From Endozoicomonas sp. 4G (GTDB lineage Bacteria; Pseudomonadota; Gammaproteobacteria; Pseudomonadales; Endozoicomonadaceae): a stretch of DNA of 64,000 nt. Below the pieces are notes generated by a model. It searched no databases and was not told where the DNA came from. It worked only from the letters and a program-made list of their open reading frames with translations. The stretch is from positions 3,214,001-3,278,000 of the forward strand of contig NZ_CP082909.1 in the NCBI RefSeq assembly GCF_023822025.1. The letters run 5' to 3'. Of this stretch, positions 63,649-64,000 are shown piece after piece (positions within the stretch are counted from its first letter, which is position 1; the number at the start of each line of letters is the position of its first letter). Made by a program: the position numbers and the translations under genes.

Positions 63649-64000
63649 CTTTAACTCACACCTCAGTGATTAAGCCGATACCGGCATCAAAGAAATACTT
63701 CTGTTATCGAGCCTCATTAAATGGGGTTTTATCCGCTCAACAGCCGTTCTGATAACCCCTCCTGACTGGCTGCATTCAGACATAGACTGTATTATGTCTC
63801 AGAAGGTATTCACAATCATTCAAGAAAACTGATTGAGAATACCCTCAAAGCACTGGTAACTTAAAAATAGAAGTCAACCAATGCCTTGTGGTCTATGGAG
63901 CAACTGCCTGATAACCAGCAGCGCTGCATACACCAAACGCAGTACCACCCAGAGGCTAAAAATTATTTCCGGGACAAAACAGGCTTAAGGGCCCGTTCCG
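63649..64000. other. 352-bp right edge without supported gene
   Basis: The region upstream of the quinone oxidoreductase gene has no convincing gene. On the minus strand a 36-codon hydrophobic frame ends at about 63889, but it has an in-frame stop upstream and no clear start. Promoters for the oxidoreductase would lie here. Confidence 0.4.

Overview
The window looks like a chromosome segment of a marine, animal-associated gammaproteobacterium, most likely an Endozoicomonas-type organism. The housekeeping gene order is typical of Oceanospirillales/Pseudomonadales: yceD-rpmF-plsX-fab cluster-pabC-mltG-tmk-holB, rluC/rne, comEC-exbB-exbD-lpxK-ycaR-kdsB-murB, dapA-bamC-purC and minCDE. Embedded in it is an island coding for secreted proteins of clearly animal type. 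The genus call is inference from gene content; no 16S gene is present.

Positions 1-9760 are the accessory island and the most unusual part. It starts with the 3' end of a TtrA-like molybdoenzyme gene, then a secreted protein of unknown function. Next come two overlapping minus-strand genes for secreted proteins with an ephrin-like ectodomain (the ligand domain of animal Eph receptors); one carries a mucin-like stalk of about 18 twelve-residue repeats, each with an N-glycosylation sequon. Two paralogous genes follow for proteins with a Sec signal peptide, six C2H2 zinc fingers and nuclear-localisation-like tails. Between the two zinc-finger genes lies a decayed 933-bp duplicate of the downstream ttr-like operon. 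An isochorismatase-fold protein with an internal duplication and an effector-like protein with a possible Cys-His-Asp arrangement close the island.

Positions 9940-14570 hold an intact anaerobic-respiration operon: a cytochrome b subunit, a TtrB-like four-cluster ferredoxin and a TtrA-like molybdopterin subunit. A consensus FNR box lies upstream.

Positions 14570-30750 carry DNA replication, nucleotide, cell-wall and fatty-acid genes on the minus strand. This cluster is split between fabD and plsX, where fabH normally sits, by a decayed IS607-type element, a 213-bp MITE-like inverted-repeat element, and an aquaporin-arsM pair that suggests arsenic detoxification. fabH is not in the window.

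Positions 30750-64000 are mainly housekeeping: RNase E with a long leader, glpR, murB/kdsB/lpxK and the exbBD-comEC block, glpG, nadK, an RRM protein, a fourfold alternating tRNA-Asp/tRNA-Val array, rdgC, purC-bamC-dapA, bcp, perM, tusA, bepA, nadA, tRNA-Lys, an LpxL-type acyltransferase, minCDE and a quinone oxidoreductase.

The working hypothesis for the novel system is that the secreted ephrin-like, mucin-like and zinc-finger proteins form a host-mimicry set displayed to, or delivered into, an animal host.
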